Below are positions 35,591-44,640 of a stretch of 64,000 nt of DNA, piece after piece. The stretch is from Bacteroidales bacterium (GTDB taxonomy: Bacteria > Bacteroidota > Bacteroidia > Bacteroidales > 4484-276). Position 1 is the stretch's first letter. Each line of letters starts with the position of its first letter. The translations under genes and the position numbers were made by a program. Below the pieces are notes generated by a model. The model worked only from the letters and a program-made list of their open reading frames with translations, was not told where the DNA came from and ran no database searches. The stretch is from assembly GCA_014860585.1 (NCBI GenBank), contig JACZJL010000107.1, positions 62,001-126,000 on the forward strand. Direction: 5' to 3'.

Positions 35591-36466
35591 TCAATATAAT
35601 TCTTCTGAATTGATATTAAGATATTTTTTAATGGCAAAGTGGTTGGATAGCCAGGTTACGAGTAGACCAAACAATACCATTCCCAATGATAACAACCTGA
35701 TAAAAAATGAATTTTCCAGAATTTGTAACTCGGGAACTTTTATCCTGATAAACAGAACCACACTCCATAACAACACCACGGCTACCAGGCCACTAACCAA
35801 ACCCTGGATAAGTCCGTTAATCACAAAAGGCCGCCTTACAAAACGCTGTGTGGCGCCCACCAACAGCATACTTTTAATGGTCATCCGTTTAGCATAAACA
35901 GCGAGGCGTATGGTGTTGAAGACCAGTAAAACTGAAACAAAGAACATCAATCCAACAAAAAAAACGACACCTACACCAATTCGGTTTATGTTTCTGTTAA
36001 CCAATACAAGCAATGACTCCTGGTAATTGACCAATTTAACTGCCGGATAACTGAGCAGTTGCTGCTTTATCAAACCCACTGAATCAGGATGGGTGTATTC
36101 ACTTTTTAAAAACAATTCGATAGAATTGGGCAAAGGATTATAGCCTATAAAATCAATGAAGTCCTCACCAAGTTTTTCCGCTAATTTGCGGGCTGCTTCA
36201 TCCTTCGAAATGTAATTTGCCCGGAGGGTATAATCAAAACCATTAAGTTCGGACTTAAATTTAAGAATCTGTGATTCGTCATAATCGTCATGCATCTCAA
36301 TCTGCATTCCAATATTTTCCTTCAGATAATCCGAAAGTTCCCGTGCCTGAAAAACCAGAAGTGTCAGAATCCCTAACATGAATAATACCAGCGTAATGCT
36401 GACCAGTGTTGTTCCGTAAGCCGTTCTGTAACTTCTCAGGCGAAATTTATCATCCGAATGCTTCAC
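35591..36466 (-). CDS. ftsX: Cell division protein FtsX
   Basis: 291 residues with one N-terminal transmembrane segment, a periplasmic domain (about 60-165) and three C-terminal transmembrane segments, the FtsX topology. The FtsEX complex couples ATP hydrolysis to activation of cell-wall hydrolases at division. The Bacteroidota-type start KFRLRSYRTAYGTTLVSITLVLFMLG and the block NTIRLAVYAKRMTIKSMLLVGATQRFVRRPF are clear. ftsE is not adjacent, which is usual in this phylum. It heads the operon with DUF3098, uppP and truB. Confidence 0.93.
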   Translation of the reverse strand: MKHSDDKFRLRSYRTAYGTTLVSITLVLFMLGILTLLVFQARELSDYLKENIGMQIEMHDDYDESQILKFKSELNGFDYTLRANYISKDEAARKLAEKLGEDFIDFIGYNPLPNSIELFLKSEYTHPDSVGLIKQQLLSYPAVKLVNYQESLLVLVNRNINRIGVGVVFFVGLMFFVSVLLVFNTIRLAVYAKRMTIKSMLLVGATQRFVRRPFVINGLIQGLVSGLVAVVLLWSVVLFIRIKVPELQILENSFFIRLLSLGMVLFGLLVTWLSNHFAIKKYLNINSEELY

Positions 36467-36538
36467 TTGATCAAGATTTACGGCTAAAGTAGCTTTTTCT
36501 TTTTACCTGATTTTTAAAAGCACAAGTAAAAGATTTCC

Positions 36539-36546
36539 TAATTTTG
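36539..36546 (+). promoter_or_regulatory. -7 promoter element of tRNA-Lys
   Basis: TAATTTTG matches TAnnTTTG and ends 8 bases before the mature tRNA 5' end, so transcription would start at or very near the tRNA. Confidence 0.5.
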
Positions 36547-36554
36547 CGGCGATT

Positions 36555-36627
36555 CTCTCCGTAGCTCAGGTGGTAGAGCAAATGACTCTTAATCATTGGG
36601 CCGAAGGTTCGAATCCTTCCGGGGAGA
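36555..36627 (+). tRNA. tRNA-Lys(CTT)
   Basis: A full cloverleaf of 73 bases. The acceptor CTCTCCG pairs with CGGGGAG (one G-U), with discriminator A. D-stem GCTC/GAGC. Anticodon stem AATGA/TCATT with loop CTCTTAA, anticodon CTT (Lys, codon AAG). T-arm GAAGG-TTCGAAT-CCTTC. The 3' CCA is not encoded. A terminator follows directly. Confidence 0.96.
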
Positions 36628-36630
36628 CAT

Positions 36631-36663
36631 AAAAAAAGCAGGTTATCAGGCCTGCTTTTTCTT
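36631..36663. terminator. Terminator after tRNA-Lys, shared with the convergent gene
   Basis: AAAAAGCAGG and CCTGCTTTTT form a 10-bp stem around an 8-base loop, with A- and T-runs on the two sides. It ends the tRNA transcript. On the minus strand it lies 15 bases after the stop of the secreted-protein gene at 36678. Confidence 0.8.
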
Positions 36664-36677
36664 TTCTTTGTGAAGAA

Positions 36678-39600
36678 TTAATTCTTTATCACCTTCTCTA
36701 TGAATGTCTGATGTTCGTTGATCAACCGGATAAAATAAACTCCATCGGGTTGATTACTAAAATCAAAACTGGTTTTATTATCAATCACACCTGAAAAGAC
36801 CACTTGTCCCTGAACATTGGTAATCAATAAATTAAACAAACCATCAGTATTAATATTGATTTGTTCGGAAGTTGGGTTTGGAGAGACAGTGATATTGTCA
36901 TCAATCTCACTGATACCTGTTGCCCCGACTTTCAGACCGTTAATAATGGACAGTCCGTTTTCGGCATAAAGTCCATCGGCATTTGCAGCCTGTTTGCTGT
37001 ATCCTGCAATGGCATCCAGAATTTGCCCGTTGCGGAAAATCCTGACAGTCATCATTTCGCCCTCTACCATTCCCTCTATTGTTTCAGTTGTGATGTCGTT
37101 CCCATAAACAACTATTGGAAGCACTGACTCATTTCCGCTAAATTGATTCATGCCGACACACCGTTCGTTTGAATTAAATATGCCAACAAAATCGCCAGGG
37201 ACAAGGTTTTGCAGGGCAGCGCCGGTAACCGACAGGATATGTTGTGAACCCGTTGCGGTAACATCATTCCAGGATGTTGAATTGACAAATTGTGGCACGT
37301 TGTTCAATGTCATGGCTTTAGGCAAAATTAAACCGAAGTCAATCATTACCTGGGCATTTACTTTTGCTATGTAGGCCACGCCCGGATAAAGCGTATTTAA
37401 GGACAGACCTGATGTGCCTGGTAAAATTCCTCCTCCCGGCCAATAAATCAGCCCCCCTGCTATGTCGAACATAAATTCGATGGCATTGCCAAGCGGCACA
37501 ATGAATTCGTTCACATCAACCGGGTTTTGGCTAAGCACCGGGATCAGGTGTGTGCCCGGTTCAAGGGTGATGGTTTTGTCTTCAGGCTCGTAACCCGGGA
37601 AAACAAAAAATGCAGACCCGTCAAGTTTGGCTTTATAGCCAGTGTAGGTACTCCATTCGCCAATTGAGTTGATGTTTTGACCAGGCCAGTATATACCCTC
37701 ATTGCTTAAAATGATGATCAGGTTATTTAAAGCGGGAGCAAACAAATCCTCCATGCTTATTCTGCCGGGAATCAGGTTGCTTGATACTCCGCTCCAGCCT
37801 GAAGGAATGATCAGTGGTAATGTTGGATTCTCGTTACATCCGGACCCCGGTGTACAATAAATTCCCTGTCCAGCTGCATTCACGGCTGCAAGTTGTGTTG
37901 AAAACGTCCAGTTGGCCGGATCGTTGTTATCAAGAGAGGGGTCACAAAATTCAAGTGACGGACCCCGGCCTGCTGGTTCGGTTGGCCATAGATTTGCATC
38001 ATCGTAAAGAACGTATGCACGCACATTGTTGCTGTTATCACTCAATTCGACAGCCTCACCTCCATTTCCCAAACCACCGCTTGTCCATTGCAACGCATCA
38101 ATCCCAAAAGTGTTTTGGAAGGCTGATGCATTAACGCAAACCACCAGGAATTCACCGGGATGGAAATCAACATCAGGGAAGGTATACACCACACCCTTTG
38201 ATATTTTCCAGTTAAGGAGATTCACAATACCAAGTCCATTGTTGTAGAATTCGATAAACTCAAGTGTATCAGCCCCTGATTCTGGAGGGTTGTACATGAT
38301 CTCACTGATGATGATATCAATTGGAGGAACAATAGTAAAAGTCTCATTACTGGCATCCCAGGGATCATCCTGACCGACGGCCTGAATGATGATGATGTAT
38401 TCTCCGAATTCCTGTGTTACATTCCATGTGAAACTGCCATCCTCAACCGGCACAATACCTAACAAAACACCTTCTTTTATGAATGGAGTATGCAGAATAA
38501 CTTCCACATCGCCATCGAAATTGGAGTAAAACCATTCGATCTCATATTCTGTCCCCCATTCTATCTGTTCTCCCCCATTTGGAGAAATCACAGTGATTGT
38601 TGGTGGAATCTCAATGTCATCAAGACTTCTGCTTGTAAAATAAAACCCATCAACCCTGCCATTTGGAATACCAACAAGATTACACAGTGAGGTGGGAATC
38701 GGTGTACCAATATAATCCACATCATAAAAAGTAGTTCTGAAATTACCGGAAGATTTACTCTCATCAGTGATTTCATACACCTGACCATTGGCAAACAAAC
38801 TACCTCCATCTGAAAAAGTAACACCCTCAATTTTAATCAGTTCTGATTCATACTCTTCGAAATTACCAAACAACTGGCCAATGGTGACCACCTCAGGATC
38901 AATCACATTACCTGAGGAGGTTGGTGCGCCCGGATCGCCTACCGGGTTGAACTGCAGCATATTTCCAAAATAGGTAAATGTTCCAACAATACCTGTGATA
39001 CCGTCACCAATAAGATAATCGGTTGTAATAACACCCGGCACATCATCAATAAGGATTGCTGCTGTTGCATCCTGGATAAATTTTTGATTTCTGAAGGTTT
39101 GTTTGAAAGTTAAGACTACCTCACCTGTAACTTTAAAATAGTCTGTCTTGGTTAAATATGCAGCTCTTAATTCGGCGAGGTTTGCCACTTCGGTTACCGG
39201 TGGAAAAGTATAGGTAGCTTCTGCGATGGAGCTTGGGTCAAGATCGGGAGCGTAAGCAATAGCTTTGACGGTTGTAGTTGCATCAATGGGGATGGGAACC
39301 GTATATTCGGTGGATGAATTATCGGGATCAGATCCGTCCAATGTGTAATAAATGGTAGCGCCTTCGGTTGTACAAGTAATCTCAAGATTAAAAGGATAGA
39401 AATATTCTCCTGAAAACTGGGAAAATACCGGTGTCGCCGCTGCAGTAACCTCTCCAAAGGCAGTCCATGAAATGTTGTCAATTACTACCTGGCGGTTTGT
39501 GGTGGCTGTTCCAGTCAATTTAATTCTGATATCGAAATTACCTTGAACATTGATGTCGTTCACTTCAAAAGTATGAATAGTTGCATCGGCGCCTGTAAAA

Positions 39601-39959
39601 CCTCCAAATTCAATTGACGTTCCCTTTAACTCACCGTTGATATAAACTTCGAGCTGCCTGACAGAACTGCCCGTAAATGCCTTCCTCATGTTCATGGAAA
39701 AACTTCCTATCCCGCCTGGTATAGCTGAAGCTTCCAATTTACTGTCGCTTGCCCTTCTAAGCATTAATCCTTCACCATCAACGGGATAACCACCATCATC
39801 ACGGGAATGAAAATAATTCCAGACAATTCCTCCATTTCCAGAGAAGGAACCGTCAGCATAACTGGTTGTTGCAGTTGAATTATCAAAGGTTTCTAAACCT
39901 TGACCATAAGTAAAAGCAAAGATTACTGTGAAACTTAATACTGTAATTAACCTTTTCAT
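36678..39959 (-). CDS. Secreted multidomain protein with lamin-tail, OB-like and GW/YWP modules and T9SS tail
   Basis: 1093 residues from MKRLITVLSFTVIFAFTYGQ, a signal peptide. A longer frame to 40079 would read through a strong terminator hairpin and lacks a signal at its front. Order: N-terminal beta-sandwich; chitobiase-C-like domain (ATIYYTLDGSDPDNSSTEY, about 173-255); OB-fold-like module (FRNQKFIQDATAAILIDD, about 256-450); Kre9-like domain (SPNGGEQIEWGTEYEIEWF); lamin-tail domain (IISEIMYNPPESGADTLEFI, about 550-697); GW/YWP double module (about 716-876); a second shared module with GIFNSNERCVGMNQFSG and VVYGNDITTE; and a T9SS type-A tail (ITVSPNPTSEQ...GVYFIRLI). No catalytic domain is recognisable, so it is probably a surface adhesin, binding or scaffold protein. 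Confidence 0.85.
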   Translation of the reverse strand: MKRLITVLSFTVIFAFTYGQGLETFDNSTATTSYADGSFSGNGGIVWNYFHSRDDGGYPVDGEGLMLRRASDSKLEASAIPGGIGSFSMNMRKAFTGSSVRQLEVYINGELKGTSIEFGGFTGADATIHTFEVNDINVQGNFDIRIKLTGTATTNRQVVIDNISWTAFGEVTAAATPVFSQFSGEYFYPFNLEITCTTEGATIYYTLDGSDPDNSSTEYTVPIPIDATTTVKAIAYAPDLDPSSIAEATYTFPPVTEVANLAELRAAYLTKTDYFKVTGEVVLTFKQTFRNQKFIQDATAAILIDDVPGVITTDYLIGDGITGIVGTFTYFGNMLQFNPVGDPGAPTSSGNVIDPEVVTIGQLFGNFEEYESELIKIEGVTFSDGGSLFANGQVYEITDESKSSGNFRTTFYDVDYIGTPIPTSLCNLVGIPNGRVDGFYFTSRSLDDIEIPPTITVISPNGGEQIEWGTEYEIEWFYSNFDGDVEVILHTPFIKEGVLLGIVPVEDGSFTWNVTQEFGEYIIIIQAVGQDDPWDASNETFTIVPPIDIIISEIMYNPPESGADTLEFIEFYNNGLGIVNLLNWKISKGVVYTFPDVDFHPGEFLVVCVNASAFQNTFGIDALQWTSGGLGNGGEAVELSDNSNNVRAYVLYDDANLWPTEPAGRGPSLEFCDPSLDNNDPANWTFSTQLAAVNAAGQGIYCTPGSGCNENPTLPLIIPSGWSGVSSNLIPGRISMEDLFAPALNNLIIILSNEGIYWPGQNINSIGEWSTYTGYKAKLDGSAFFVFPGYEPEDKTITLEPGTHLIPVLSQNPVDVNEFIVPLGNAIEFMFDIAGGLIYWPGGGILPGTSGLSLNTLYPGVAYIAKVNAQVMIDFGLILPKAMTLNNVPQFVNSTSWNDVTATGSQHILSVTGAALQNLVPGDFVGIFNSNERCVGMNQFSGNESVLPIVVYGNDITTETIEGMVEGEMMTVRIFRNGQILDAIAGYSKQAANADGLYAENGLSIINGLKVGATGISEIDDNITVSPNPTSEQININTDGLFNLLITNVQGQVVFSGVIDNKTSFDFSNQPDGVYFIRLINEHQTFIEKVIKN

Positions 39960-39993
39960 AAATATTGATTTTATGTGTAAAATTTGATTTTTG

Positions 39994-40033
39994 AAAAAAG
40001 CTGTCCCCTGAGTTCTTGGTCTCAGGGGACAGC
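39994..40033 (-). terminator. Strong terminator between two secreted-protein genes
   Basis: GCTGTCCCCTGAG (40000-40012) and its exact complement (40021-40033) form a 13-bp stem with an 8-base loop, followed on the minus strand by six T. It ends the transcript of the gene at 40042 nine bases after that gene's stop. Confidence 0.85.
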
Positions 40034-40041
40034 ATGATTTG

Positions 40042-43000
40042 TTACTTACTACATTCCGGGAAAACGATCGGGATTGCACCGCTTACCTTGATAAAATAAG
40101 CTTTACCCGGGACAAAATTAACCAGTGTGTACAATCCGCCATCAGGCCAGTAAACCAGGTTGGTTCCCAGTTCCTGTACATAGATAATTTCGGGAATTCC
40201 ACCTAACAAGGCAGCAACCCCAACCTCACATTCACTCAAAACCGGCAACATGTTCCAGCCAGTGTTAAGGTTTACGGTTTTGTTTGTCACAAGTGTACCA
40301 TGAATGACATGGTAGCGCAGTGCTTCGGTTCTCAGCTGGTAACCCACGTTATTGTTCCAGTTACCAATGGTATTGATATTATAGAACGGAAAATAGATCT
40401 GGTTGAAGTTTTGCATAATGGTCAAATCATCAACAATCCGTTCCATCACATCAGCTACATTTGGCTGATCAGGAACAATATACGTTGAAATTCCCCCCCA
40501 ACCTGCCGGGATTAAGAAACTCTGTGCAGGGGTAGGGAAATTGGGTGCTCCGGGAGTTCCATAAACAGGAATTCCATCTGCATTTATAAGGGCAAATGCG
40601 GTTTCCGGCGCCCAGTTTTCTGCAAGTTCATTATCTGAAGCAAGATCGATAAGTGAGAGCGACGGGCCAAACCCATCAGGGGCTATTGGCCAGGGTGATG
40701 CATCATCAAAAAGCACAAAATCAATCACCACGTTGGCTGCGTTTTTCAATTCTATGGCTTCACCACCGTTTGACAAACCTCCGCTTGTCCATTGCAAAGC
40801 GGCCACGCTAAAAGCATTGAATACTGCATTTGCATTGTAAGCAACTACCAGATAAGCCCCGGGAAGGAGTTCATAGTCAGGGAGGATCATATCGATTCCC
40901 GCCGAAAAATACCATCCTGCCAAGTTGTGTGCAATATTATCGGCATTGTATAATTCGAGGTATTCCAATGTATCAGTCCCCCCTTCCGGTGAGTTGTACA
41001 TGATTTCGCTGATTACCACATTTGGTGTTGGAGGAGGCAAAATGATCGAAAATACGGCATCGCTTTCGTCGGCAGGTATCCCGGTCAATTCATCTGAGAT
41101 TTTGATCAAATAGTTATCGCCTGCATCTTGTGTGACCTCCCACGCAAATGTACCAAAGGTGCTGGTAACCGTACCCAACGTAATGGCTGACCCCGCTTTT
41201 TCAGCAGTCATCAGTTCGATCAGGATTGTGCCTTCATAATTTGCACTGCTCCAGGTAATGTTGTAGGTTGTTCCCTGTTGAATGTTTTCACCGCCATTTG
41301 GGGTAAGTAAAGTAAGCTCCGGAACAATTACCGAAACGATGGAGAAAACGCCATCGCTTTCATCCACCGGCTGGCCATCTTCCATATCCGAAACACGGAT
41401 TTTGTAGTTGGTACCAACCGTCTGGTCAGCAGCGATTTCCCACGGCCATGTTCCATTGATTGCAGGAATGTTTTCAGCTAAAACAACATCTTCGCGGGTT
41501 GCGGTGATGAGTTCAATTTTTAGTAATCCGTTGAAGTTTACCCTTGTCCAGGTAACATCAGTGGTTTCTCCCTGGATGAATGTTTCACCGCCATTAGGCG
41601 CTGTAACGGTTAACCCCTGAAATCCGAAAGCAGAATTTTGAATTCCAGGGGTTCCAAAATTCTGTGGACTGGCAATCCAGTTTTCGGGCAGATTGTTGTC
41701 GAGATCAGGATCTATAAGTTCTAATGAAGATCCCAGCCCGTTTGCTCCAAGGGGCCATGGTGAAGAAGATGAATAGGCAACAACATCCATCAATGTACCG
41801 TCTGAAGCCTTAAGCTCTATGGTTTCACCCGTATTGTTTAAAGCCCCGCTATTCCATTTAACAACATTGCTAATTCCATAAAAAGTGCCTACAGAATCAG
41901 CATTTACCGCCAAAACAAGGTATTGCCCCTGAAGTAGGATTGTCCCTTCAGCAAAAGTGTGAACAATGGCCGTACTAATTGTCCATCCCGTTAAATCAAC
42001 ATCGAAATTACCGTTGTTAAACAGTTCAAGATATTCATAGTATGAATCACTTAAAAATGGATTGCTATTGGAAGGGTTGTACATGATCTCATTGATTACA
42101 ATCTTGGGAACCGGCAATTCAGCTACTATATTGAAGAAGTTGTCGCTTTCATCCATTGGATCACCACCATTAACCCCCTGAATCCTGATTTTGTAATTGT
42201 TACCTACTTGTTGTGCAGCCGGCACCTGCCATTCGAAGAACCCTGAGTTTGGAATACTTGTAGCCAAAACAAGGGTATAAAGTGGCGGGCGTACAAGGGT
42301 GATTTTTACATTACCGCTAAAATCCTGAGAAGTCCATGTTATGTTCTGTGTACTCCCTTGTTCCCAATATTCATATCCATTTGGCGAAACTACGGTGATG
42401 GTGGGAAATAGGACTGATGGCTGAATGTCGCTGGCATAGCGGCTCGTAACATAGTTGGCATTGCTTACCGTATTGGGAATGACAACAAGATCGGTTGGCA
42501 CAGATGGAATCGTGTTCCCAAGGTAGTTGGCATCCAGGAATTCCGTTCTGAACGTTGCTGCCGCATCCGTGTTGTCCGAAATCGGGTAATTCGTTCCATA
42601 GGCAAAGGTTGCACCACCATTGGCAAAAGTGACATCTTCAATTTTGATCAGTTCTGACTGATAGTTCATAAAGTTGGCATTTAACTGGGCAATCGTGATC
42701 ACTTCAGGCACGATGACATTGTTAACAGAGGTTGGCGCCCCGGGATCAGCATTCACTGCAAGGCGCAACATGCCATTGTGATTGACAAGGATCCCTGACA
42801 ATCCGGTGATTCCGTCACCAGGTGAATAGGCTGTGGTAATGATTCCTGTGAAATCATCAATCAAAATGGCAGCGGTGGCATCCTGTACAAATTTCTGGTT
42901 GCGCCATGCTTGCTGGTAAGTGAGCACTGCTTCCCCCGACAAAATGTATTCCTGCCCGAGTTGTCCGGCTCTAAGCTGAGCAATCGTATTGACCGTGATC

Positions 43001-44550
43001 GGGCCGGTGGGAATAAACTCAAGGTCATCAAGAGAGCGGCTGGTGATGAAGTATCCTTCTGATCTTGCATTTGGAATGCCAACGATATTTCCGTTACCCC
43101 CTGGGATTTGTGTTCCAATATAATTTACATCGTAAAATGTCGTCCGGAAATCTCCGGTAGCTTCACTGGCATCACTTATCTCATAGACTATTCCATTGGC
43201 AAAAGTTGCGCCGGCATCCGCAAAAGAGGCATTGACAATCTTAATCACCCTGGATTCATAGGCAGCAAAGTTGCTGAACAATCCACCTATTGTAACCACC
43301 TGCGGAACAATTGCGTTACCTGTTGAAGTTGCTGGTCCGGGATCCTGTGAAGGAGTGAACTGGAACATATTCCCGAAAACATTCAGCGTACCATAAATGC
43401 CTGTAATCCCATCACCAACATTATAACTGGTTGTAATCACACCTGATAGGTCGTCAATCAAAATACCGGCAGTAGCATCCTGAATGTATTTCTGGTTGCG
43501 GAAAGTTTGAGAAAAAGTCAAAACAGCTTCTCCAGTTAAATGATATAACCCTGAAAGAGCTGAATTTTTCAGTGTTGCGATATTTGCTACTTCAATCGGG
43601 AATGTATAGAATGCCACAGCAATTGAGCTTGGATCAAGTCCTTCAGCGTAAGCTCTTGCTTTTAAGACAGTGGTTATATTGATGGGAACGGGTATCGTGT
43701 AAAGATTGCTGTTTTCATCCGGATCAGTACCATCTGTGGTGTAGTAAATCGTGGCATCCGGCGTTGTAGTTGAAATAGAAATATTTTGAGAAGAATAATA
43801 GATGCCGCCTGGTGGAGAAAATGTAGGGGCTGCAACCGAAGGTGGGCCGCCGGAAGCAGTTACGGCATCATCCCAATTATTGGCAATTCTGATCCCATCA
43901 ACAATTACACGTTCTGAGGCGTTGTATTGTCTAAGAGCAACACTGCCAACAGAATATGAAGAGTTCTCAGTAAAAGTAAAGTCAGCAGTTAAAGGTTCGC
44001 TCTCTGGAAATGAATTAAAAACAAATAAACTGGAAACCTTCGAAGCAATATCAAATTTTGTTACAACCAGTGTTGGGACTCCTGCTGTCATGGGCACATA
44101 AGAAGCGGGTGCAGATGAACCACTAAGCCCTAAACCGTCACCGGTGGCATTAACCCAAACCCTTGTAAAAAATGTTGTTCCAATTGTTGATTGTCCAAGA
44201 TGTAAAAAATATCCAGGACTATTTGAGCTTTCGGTTTGAATAATGAAAGCAGTATAAACAACTCCTGCGACCTGGGAAGGAAATGTTCTGTGCACATCCT
44301 CACCATTATTATCTAATAATGCTGCTCCGCCAATGTTAGAGCCTGCATAGCCATCAAAAAACAAACCGTCAGATACAGTAGGAGGCTGATTTCCTGCGCC
44401 ACTATGAGCAGTCCAGCCATTCGCAGTTAACAGAGAACCAATGGGATAGTCAAAATTTTCTTCAAATATCTGCCCCCAAACAGTTGACATTTGAAAAATA
44501 AGAACAAACAGAACTGCAAAGATTTTTAATAGTGTAAATAGCTTTTTCAT
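40042..44550 (-). CDS. Large secreted modular protein ending in the GW/YWP module, no T9SS type-A tail
   Basis: 1502 residues from MKKLFTLLKIFAVLFVLIFQ, a signal peptide; an ATG two codons upstream is also possible. Order: N-terminal jelly-roll-like region (NFDYPIGSLLTANGWTAHSG, to about 240); chitobiase-C-like domain; two OB-like modules (about 317-510 and 513-710); Kre9-like domain; lamin-tail domain (INEIMYNPSNSNPF); two further Kre9-like domains (APNGGETFIQGETTDVTW, TPNGGENIQQGTTYNITW); a second lamin-tail domain (ISEIMYNSPEGGTDTLEYLE); and the GW/YWP double module as the extreme C-terminus (about 1348-1502), ending IVFPECSK. The usual YPNP...GxYxxxL tail is absent, so either the last module itself directs sorting or another route is used. 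Lamin-tail plus OB modules often accompany secreted nucleases, but no nuclease domain is visible. Confidence 0.85.
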   Translation of the reverse strand: MKKLFTLLKIFAVLFVLIFQMSTVWGQIFEENFDYPIGSLLTANGWTAHSGAGNQPPTVSDGLFFDGYAGSNIGGAALLDNNGEDVHRTFPSQVAGVVYTAFIIQTESSNSPGYFLHLGQSTIGTTFFTRVWVNATGDGLGLSGSSAPASYVPMTAGVPTLVVTKFDIASKVSSLFVFNSFPESEPLTADFTFTENSSYSVGSVALRQYNASERVIVDGIRIANNWDDAVTASGGPPSVAAPTFSPPGGIYYSSQNISISTTTPDATIYYTTDGTDPDENSNLYTIPVPINITTVLKARAYAEGLDPSSIAVAFYTFPIEVANIATLKNSALSGLYHLTGEAVLTFSQTFRNQKYIQDATAGILIDDLSGVITTSYNVGDGITGIYGTLNVFGNMFQFTPSQDPGPATSTGNAIVPQVVTIGGLFSNFAAYESRVIKIVNASFADAGATFANGIVYEISDASEATGDFRTTFYDVNYIGTQIPGGNGNIVGIPNARSEGYFITSRSLDDLEFIPTGPITVNTIAQLRAGQLGQEYILSGEAVLTYQQAWRNQKFVQDATAAILIDDFTGIITTAYSPGDGITGLSGILVNHNGMLRLAVNADPGAPTSVNNVIVPEVITIAQLNANFMNYQSELIKIEDVTFANGGATFAYGTNYPISDNTDAAATFRTEFLDANYLGNTIPSVPTDLVVIPNTVSNANYVTSRYASDIQPSVLFPTITVVSPNGYEYWEQGSTQNITWTSQDFSGNVKITLVRPPLYTLVLATSIPNSGFFEWQVPAAQQVGNNYKIRIQGVNGGDPMDESDNFFNIVAELPVPKIVINEIMYNPSNSNPFLSDSYYEYLELFNNGNFDVDLTGWTISTAIVHTFAEGTILLQGQYLVLAVNADSVGTFYGISNVVKWNSGALNNTGETIELKASDGTLMDVVAYSSSSPWPLGANGLGSSLELIDPDLDNNLPENWIASPQNFGTPGIQNSAFGFQGLTVTAPNGGETFIQGETTDVTWTRVNFNGLLKIELITATREDVVLAENIPAINGTWPWEIAADQTVGTNYKIRVSDMEDGQPVDESDGVFSIVSVIVPELTLLTPNGGENIQQGTTYNITWSSANYEGTILIELMTAEKAGSAITLGTVTSTFGTFAWEVTQDAGDNYLIKISDELTGIPADESDAVFSIILPPPTPNVVISEIMYNSPEGGTDTLEYLELYNADNIAHNLAGWYFSAGIDMILPDYELLPGAYLVVAYNANAVFNAFSVAALQWTSGGLSNGGEAIELKNAANVVIDFVLFDDASPWPIAPDGFGPSLSLIDLASDNELAENWAPETAFALINADGIPVYGTPGAPNFPTPAQSFLIPAGWGGISTYIVPDQPNVADVMERIVDDLTIMQNFNQIYFPFYNINTIGNWNNNVGYQLRTEALRYHVIHGTLVTNKTVNLNTGWNMLPVLSECEVGVAALLGGIPEIIYVQELGTNLVYWPDGGLYTLVNFVPGKAYFIKVSGAIPIVFPECSK

Positions 44551-44593
44551 AAACATTAGTTTTTTAATAGATGAATAATTTACTTTAATAAAG

Positions 44594-44631
44594 AAGCAGA
44601 GATCTCATTTTAAGAAATGGGACCTCTGCTT
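44594..44631 (-). terminator. Hairpin between two secreted-protein genes
   Basis: AAGCAGAG-A-TCTCATTT pairs with AAATGGGA-C-CTCTGCTT, 16 pairs with one internal mismatch and one G-U. On the minus strand it begins 9 bases after the stop of the gene at 44641. What follows is AT-rich rather than a pure T-run, so it may terminate weakly or protect the message end. Confidence 0.55.
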
Positions 44632-44640
44632 ACCAATGAT

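Noticed and set aside
36555-36627. tRNA gene as an integration site for a mobile island
   Set aside because: No integrase, no second copy of the tRNA 3' end, and the flanking genes look native on both sides.
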